From Nitratireductor aquimarinus (GTDB lineage: Bacteria > Pseudomonadota > Alphaproteobacteria > Rhizobiales > Rhizobiaceae): 64,000 nucleotides of DNA. This document shows positions 60,365 to 64,000 of the stretch, piece by piece. Position numbers and translations under genes: made by a program. The notes under the pieces were generated by a model that saw only the letters and a list, made by a program, of their open reading frames with translations, did no database searches and had not been told where the DNA came from. The stretch spans positions 3,906,001 to 3,970,000 of the forward strand of contig NZ_CP177239.1 in NCBI RefSeq assembly GCF_046773475.1. Reading direction: 5' to 3'. How positions within the stretch are numbered: position 1 is the first letter of the stretch; each line of letters begins with the position of its first letter.

Positions 60365-61087
60365 CTATTCCACGCTCAGCCGGTAGCCGATGCCGCGCAC
60401 GGTCTGGAGATAGACGGGGTTGGACGGGTCGCGCTCGATCTTGCGGCGCAGGCGATTGATCTGCACGTCGATGGTGCGCTCGCCCACTTCCGAATCCTCG
60501 CCCACAAGCTCGTGCCGGGGCACGGTCTCTCCGGCGCGTTCGGCAAAGATGACCATGATGTCGCGTTCGCGATCTGTCAGCTTCACGAGCTTGCCCGTGT
60601 GCTTCAGTTCGCGCTTGGCAATCTGGAACGAGTAGGGGCCGAAAACGACCTGTTCCACCTTTGGCGTGGTTTGCGGGCTGCTGCGGCGCAGGATGTTGTT
60701 GATGCGCAGAACCAGTTCGCGCGGGTCGAAAGGCTTTGGCAGATAGTCGTCCGCGCCGGCTTCCAGCCCCGATACGCGGCTGTCGGTCTCCGAGAGCGCC
60801 GTCAGCATCAGGATGGGGGTTTCCTTTTCCTCACGCAGAGATTTGGTCAGCGAGACGCCGTCTTCGCCCGGCATCATCACATCGAGAACCACCAGATCGA
60901 AGTCGAGCCCGACGAGCTTGCGTCGCGCTTCGGCGGCATTGCTGGCGATGGTGACGCGGAAACCGTTTTCGCGCAGGAAGCGGTTGAGAAGGCTGCGAAT
61001 GCGTGTGTCATCGTCCACGACCAGCAAATGCGGCGCATCATCGCTCAGGACCGTCTTGTCCTTTTCGAGATTGCCGGTTTCGCTCAT
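60365..61087 (-). CDS. OmpR family response regulator
   Basis: A 240-residue response regulator. Receiver domain acidic pocket D25-D27, phospho-acceptor Asp69 (VLDVMMPGEDG), Thr96 and Lys118 (PKPFD) are in place. The C-terminal winged helix (about 140-240) carries TDRERDIMVIFAERAGETVPRHELV and the recognition helix block RTIDVQINRLRRKIE. SD AGGAGG before ATG 61087 is strong. Presumed partner: the kinase at 58395. It follows the MarR gene by 40 bases on the same strand, so the two may be cotranscribed. Confidence 0.95.
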   Translation of the reverse strand: MSETGNLEKDKTVLSDDAPHLLVVDDDTRIRSLLNRFLRENGFRVTIASNAAEARRKLVGLDFDLVVLDVMMPGEDGVSLTKSLREEKETPILMLTALSETDSRVSGLEAGADDYLPKPFDPRELVLRINNILRRSSPQTTPKVEQVVFGPYSFQIAKRELKHTGKLVKLTDRERDIMVIFAERAGETVPRHELVGEDSEVGERTIDVQINRLRRKIERDPSNPVYLQTVRGIGYRLSVE

Positions 61088-61127
61088 CGTGATGACCTCC
61101 TGAACTCGTGGCGCCTGAATCGGTGCC

Positions 61128-61634
61128 TTACTTAGAACGCCCGTTTGGCAGTTTGTCCATCTGGGGGCGCAGTTCCGGGTTCACCATGGCGCGCAGGAAG
61201 CGCTCCACTGCGGCGACGTCGCCCGGCTCCGCCTCTTCAAGTGCCGCACGGATGCGGCGGGACTGTGGCAGGGCGAGCTCCATTGCCAGGTCACGCCCCT
61301 TCTGCGTGGGATAGAGCTCGCGCTGGCGGCGGTCGCGCGGGCCGGGAACCTGCACGATGTAGCCATCATCGATCAGCTGTTTCAGAACGCGCGCCAGGCT
61401 CTGCTTGGTGATCCTCAGAACATCCAGCAATTCCGCCACGGTCAGGCCGGGCAACCGGTTCACAAAGTGCAGCACCCGGTGGTGCGCCCGCCCGAAACCA
61501 TACTCGGCAAGGATGGCGTCCGGATCGGCGGTGAAGTCGCGATAGGCGAAGAAGAGATGCTCGATAACGGCAAAATCCACGCCATCGTCCAGCGTCAGCG
61601 GGGTTTTGATCGGCTCATCGTCGATTGTGCTCAT
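61128..61634 (-). CDS. MarR family transcriptional regulator
   Basis: A 168-residue MarR protein. The winged helix region (about 55-120) includes HHRVLHFVNRLPGLTVAELLDVLRITKQSLARVLKQL and the wing PRDRRQRELYPTQKG. ATG 61634 is the first with a family N-terminus; SD weak. The operator-like palindrome at 61669-61699 lies just upstream and overlaps a likely ilvE-direction promoter, so it may regulate itself, the response regulator downstream and ilvE. Effector unknown. Confidence 0.9.
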   Translation of the reverse strand: MSTIDDEPIKTPLTLDDGVDFAVIEHLFFAYRDFTADPDAILAEYGFGRAHHRVLHFVNRLPGLTVAELLDVLRITKQSLARVLKQLIDDGYIVQVPGPRDRRQRELYPTQKGRDLAMELALPQSRRIRAALEEAEPGDVAAVERFLRAMVNPELRPQMDKLPNGRSK

Positions 61635-61668
61635 GGGCTGCTTGCAGTCGATTTCATTTGTTGGCGAA

Positions 61669-61699
61669 GAAATTATGTCAGCCTTATTGACATAATTTC
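61669..61699. promoter_or_regulatory. 12-bp perfect palindrome, likely MarR operator
   Basis: GAAATTATGTCA (61669-61680) and TGACATAATTTC (61688-61699) are exact inverted repeats around 7 bases. The length and A/T content fit MarR-type sites. The site sits 35 bases before the MarR start. TTGACA (61687-61692) inside it and GATAAT (61708-61713), 15 bases on, could make a plus-strand promoter toward ilvE, so binding would block that promoter. Confidence 0.75.
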
Positions 61700-61823
61700 G
61701 GCGCGTTGATAATTTTTGACAACGTTTTAGGTCTGTAGCGCACAAATTGGTATCTGGAAGAAGCTTTTACGGAACTTCCTTCAAATTCCTGTCCGCCACA
61801 GGTAGGCTAAGACGATTGAAGGC

Positions 61824-61844
61824 GCCGCCCGAGGGGCGGCATTT
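61824..61844 (+). other. GC-rich hairpin with short U-tract in the ilvE leader
   Basis: GCCGCCC (61824-61830) pairs with GGGCGGC (61834-61840) around GAG, followed by ATTTC. It lies 45 bases before ilvE. A second weaker stem (CCGGTC/GACCGG) follows nearby. Together they could be an ilvE attenuator or the 3' end of another transcript. No leader peptide with branched-chain codons is visible. Confidence 0.45.
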
Positions 61845-61888
61845 CGGTTTGTCCGGTCGTTGGAATACGGACCGGCAGGAGAGGTTAC

Positions 61889-62782
61889 ATGGCAGCGGTT
61901 CCTTTTGATCAGCTCGAGGGCTTTATCTGGCTCAATGGTGAATTCGTCAAATGGGCAGACGCCAAGATTCACGTACTGACCCATGGCTTGCATTATGCAA
62001 GCGCGGTGTTCGAGGGCGAGCGCGCCTATGATGGCGAGATCTTCAAGCTCACCGAGCACACAGAGCGTCTGCATGAATCGGCGCGGATTCTCGGCTTCAC
62101 CATTCCCTGGTCGGTGGAAGAAATCGACGATGCGTGCCGCGAGCTTCTGGCGCGTCAGGGCTTCTCCGATGCCTATGTGCGCCCGATTGCCTGGCGCGGC
62201 AGTGAGCTGATGGGCGTTTCGGCCCAGCAGAACCGCATCAACCTCGCCATCGCCATCTGGCAGTGGCCGAGCTATTTCGATCCGGAGCAGCGCCTGAAGG
62301 GCATCCGTCTCGATATCGCAGAATATTGCCGTCCGGACCCGCGCACTGCGCCGTCCCGGTCCAAGGCTGCCGGTCTCTACATGATCTGCACCCTGTCCAA
62401 GCACGCCGCAGAGGCCAAGGGTTATGCCGACGCGATGATGCTCGACTGGCGCGGTCAGGTTGCCGAGGCGACCGGTGCGAACATCTTCTTCGTCAAGGAC
62501 GGCGTTCTCCACACGCCGACCCCGGACTGTTTCCTGGATGGCATCACCCGGCGCACGGTGATCGAACTCGCGCGCCGTCGCGGCATCGAGGTTGTCGAGC
62601 GTGCGATCATGCCCGAAGAGCTGGAAGGCTTCGAGCAGTGCTTCTTATGTGGCACGGCCGCCGAAGTTACGCCGGTTGCAGAGATCGGGCCGTACCGTTT
62701 CGAAGTCGGTGAAATCACGCGTCTTCTGATGAACGACTACGCCAGCGAGGTTCGTCCGAGCCTGCGCGTCGCTGCGGAGTAA
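61889..62782 (+). CDS. ilvE: Branched-chain amino acid aminotransferase
   Basis: A 297-residue class-IV PLP aminotransferase. The PLP Lys is in RSKAAGLYM (near residue 160). The family blocks HVLTHGLHYASAVFEGERAY and EATGANIFFVKDGVLHTPTPDCFLDGITR are complete. It catalyses the last step of Leu, Ile and Val synthesis. SD GAGAGG precedes ATG 61889. Divergent MarR gene and the palindrome upstream make MarR control likely. It is 53 kb from leuA, so it is a separate unit. Confidence 0.96.
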   Translation: MAAVPFDQLEGFIWLNGEFVKWADAKIHVLTHGLHYASAVFEGERAYDGEIFKLTEHTERLHESARILGFTIPWSVEEIDDACRELLARQGFSDAYVRPIAWRGSELMGVSAQQNRINLAIAIWQWPSYFDPEQRLKGIRLDIAEYCRPDPRTAPSRSKAAGLYMICTLSKHAAEAKGYADAMMLDWRGQVAEATGANIFFVKDGVLHTPTPDCFLDGITRRTVIELARRRGIEVVERAIMPEELEGFEQCFLCGTAAEVTPVAEIGPYRFEVGEITRLLMNDYASEVRPSLRVAAE

Positions 62783-62791
62783 AAGGGATGC

Positions 62792-62814
62792 AATCAGAGG
62801 TTTACCCTCTGATT
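62792..62814 (+). terminator. Hairpin after ilvE
   Basis: AATCAGAGG (62792-62800) pairs with CCTCTGATT (62806-62814) across TTTAC, followed by CTATACACCCTTTATTTG. It is 10 bases after the ilvE stop. The U-content after it is modest. Confidence 0.7.
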
Positions 62815-62902
62815 CTATACACCCTTTATTTGACATGGGCCGGATTCGCGTTTTCATGGGCGCGCCGGCCACGAACGGTCGGCTCTACATGAGGGACCGA
62901 AT

Positions 62903-63178
62903 ATGGAAGCTCTACTTCCGATTATCATTCAGGCGGTAACGGGTGTGCTCGGTGGCGAAGCCATCGGAACAGTTGTGAAGAAAGCCGCGATGGGCCATGG
63001 CGCCAAGATTTTGAGCGGCATCATTGGCGGTGTTGGCGGCGGTGCTCTGCTGTCGGGCATGGGCGGTGACGCCGGCGCGCTGAGCGGTCTGCTCGGCGAT
63101 GCCGTTGGCGGCGCTGTCGGTGGCGGTGTGTTGACGGGCCTTGTCGGTGTCGTTATGGGCGCCATGAACAAGAGCTGA
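62903..63178 (+). CDS. Small glycine-rich hydrophobic protein
   Basis: A 91-residue Gly/Ala-rich protein with alternating hydrophobic segments (LLPIIIQAVTGVLGG, KILSGIIGGVGGGALL, GGVLTGLVGVVMGAM). It looks like a small membrane-inserting or self-associating protein of the glycine-zipper type, with GxxxG-like spacing. It could be a stress or DNA-associated membrane protein; no family was assigned. ATG 62903 is the only reasonable start; it lies 120 bases after ilvE and ahead of a terminator at 63200. Confidence 0.7.
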   Translation: MEALLPIIIQAVTGVLGGEAIGTVVKKAAMGHGAKILSGIIGGVGGGALLSGMGGDAGALSGLLGDAVGGAVGGGVLTGLVGVVMGAMNKS

Positions 63179-63199
63179 GTTCTGTCGAATTCTCGAAGC

Positions 63200-63225
63200 G
63201 GGCAGCCTTGCGGTTGCCCGTTTTG
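63200..63225 (+). terminator. Intrinsic terminator after the Gly-rich gene
   Basis: CGGGCA+GCC (63200-63208) pairs with GGT+TGCCCG (63213-63221) across TTGC, followed by TTTTGCATTTTTG. It is 22 bases after the stop codon. Confidence 0.82.
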
Positions 63226-63266
63226 CATTTTTGCCGCATTGCGGCATCTGTAACCTGGAGGGCTTC

Positions 63267-63908
63267 ATGGGAAATCTTCGCGCCGGTGTCATTCCCGTGA
63301 CGCCATTTCAGCAAAACTGCACGATCCTCTTCGATGAAGAGACGAAGGTTGGTGTCGTTGTCGATCCCGGTGGCGAGGTGGATCGCATCCGTGCCGCGAT
63401 TGAGGAAAACGGCATTGCCGTCGAGGCCATCTGGCTGACCCATGGTCATATCGATCATGCGGGCGGCGCGATGGACCTGAAAGAGGCGCTTGGCGTGCCG
63501 CTGATCGGGCCCCATGAGGATGACCGCGAACTCCTCTCCAATCTGGAAAATCAGGCGCGCATGTTCGGGCTGGATCAAAGTGTGCGCAACGTCACGCCGG
63601 ATCGCTACCTGAACGAAGGCGAGACGGTTTCCTTCGGCGATCATGTCTTCGAAGTGTTTCACTGCCCGGGGCATGCGCCGGGCCATGTGGTGTTCTTCAA
63701 TCGCGATGCGCGCTTTGCCCATGTCGGCGATGTGCTCTTCAATGGCTCCATCGGCCGCACCGACCTTCCGGGCGGCGATCACGACGCTCTGATCCGGTCG
63801 ATCAAGGACAAGCTCCTGCCGCTGGGCGATGATATCGGCTTTCTGTGCGGGCATGGTCCCGGCGGACGGTTTGGGGACGAGCGCCGCAGCAATCCCTTCC
63901 TTGTCTAG
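63267..63908 (+). CDS. MBL-fold metallohydrolase, glyoxalase II-like
   Basis: A 213-residue metallo-beta-lactamase-fold protein. HxHxDH is THGHIDHAGG (near residue 62), followed by the third His in FHCPGHAPGHVVFF and the metal Asp in GDVLFNGSIGRTD. The short form without the C-terminal helical domain of true GloB matches YcbL-type hydrolases, which act on glutathione thioesters or related substrates. ATG 63267 has GGAGG 6 bases upstream; the 12 residues before it in the longer frame are not family-like. Confidence 0.92.
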   Translation: MGNLRAGVIPVTPFQQNCTILFDEETKVGVVVDPGGEVDRIRAAIEENGIAVEAIWLTHGHIDHAGGAMDLKEALGVPLIGPHEDDRELLSNLENQARMFGLDQSVRNVTPDRYLNEGETVSFGDHVFEVFHCPGHAPGHVVFFNRDARFAHVGDVLFNGSIGRTDLPGGDHDALIRSIKDKLLPLGDDIGFLCGHGPGGRFGDERRSNPFLV

Positions 63909-63914
63909 TTCCAG

Positions 63915-63937
63915 GCAGCGTTTCGTGGAAACGCTGC
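63915..63937 (+). terminator. 10-bp hairpin after the MBL gene
   Basis: GCAGCGTTTC (63915-63924) pairs perfectly with GAAACGCTGC (63928-63937) across GTG, followed by TTACG. It starts 6 bases after the stop. The U-tract is weak. Bases 63938-64000 hold nothing I can call. Confidence 0.7.
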
Positions 63938-64000
63938 TTACGCCATCTCTCCTTACTGCTCGCGCATTCCCGCGAGGGCCGGTTATCTGGCTGACTTGCG

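Overview
The window is a chromosomal segment of a high-GC alphaproteobacterium, most likely of the order Hyphomicrobiales (Rhizobiales) and plausibly Phyllobacteriaceae-like. The evidence is a fused trpE(G) gene preceded by a WWW-type trpL attenuator, a LeuA of the longer NQAL type, a perfect CtrA box (TTAA-N7-TTAAC), rhizobial-style intergenic palindromes, separate petA-petB-petC genes, and a conserved MoxR/DUF58/DUF4159 cluster facing DUF1285/Nudix/CCA-transferase genes. The genus cannot be read from the sequence. I found no tRNA, rRNA, CRISPR array, transposase or prophage gene. Almost everything looks like ordinary core or near-core genome, with a few accessory islets.

Layout. 1-5.9 kb: a truncated M50 protease, an 18-bp tandem repeat, a PAP2 phosphatase, the trpL-attenuator-trpE(G) unit, a CDF cation transporter and an AbrB-type membrane protein. 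5.9-8.7 kb: a serine hydrolase and a DUF899 protein divergent from an HxlR regulator. 8.7-12.5 kb: a Leu-rich leader peptide, leuA, an alpha/beta hydrolase, a terminator, a CtrA box and two small membrane-associated proteins. 12.5-16.1 kb: metallophosphoesterase, Nudix, glutathionyl-hydroquinone reductase and GNAT genes with two families of palindromic repeats. 16.2-25.7 kb: the four-gene MoxR operon and a divergent DUF1285-Nudix-CCA operon. 25.7-31 kb: DUF1059, LysR, a small DUF1127-like gene and two coupled ABC exporters. 31-32.3 kb: a region without recognisable genes that on the minus strand holds two modules of a tiny SD-led ORF followed by a small ORF, leading into the ABC pair.

32.3-40 kb: trmL, hemF, a LysE exporter, a methyltransferase, the cytochrome bc1 operon petABC and apt. 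40-42 kb: an autotransporter subtilase with an AT-rich, possibly near-leaderless start. 42-49 kb: two MaoC proteins, CorA, ychF-pth-rplY, an HxlR/FMN-reductase divergent pair and prs. 49-57 kb: a lipoprotein, M24 peptidase, pgeF, midA and lgt on the minus strand, then DUF1326-DUF2182, ubiK, ybjN-like and csaA-like genes on the plus strand. 57-64 kb: a DUF2165 membrane protein, a histidine kinase and response regulator separated by an opposite-strand monooxygenase gene, a MarR regulator with a 12-bp perfect palindrome, ilvE, a Gly-rich small protein and an MBL-fold hydrolase.

Genes working together include the amino-acid set (trpE(G) and leuA with leader peptides, and ilvE), the bc1 complex, the translation cluster ychF-pth-rplY, the lgt-midA-pgeF-M24 run and the MoxR/VWA cluster. 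The least explained parts are the 31.0-32.3 kb small-ORF modules next to the ABC exporters, the Met-rich DUF2182/DUF1326 pair between lgt and ubiK, and the repeat DNA. Translation starts were often moved inward from the longest ORF on the basis of Shine-Dalgarno (SD) spacing. Those choices are stated in each entry.
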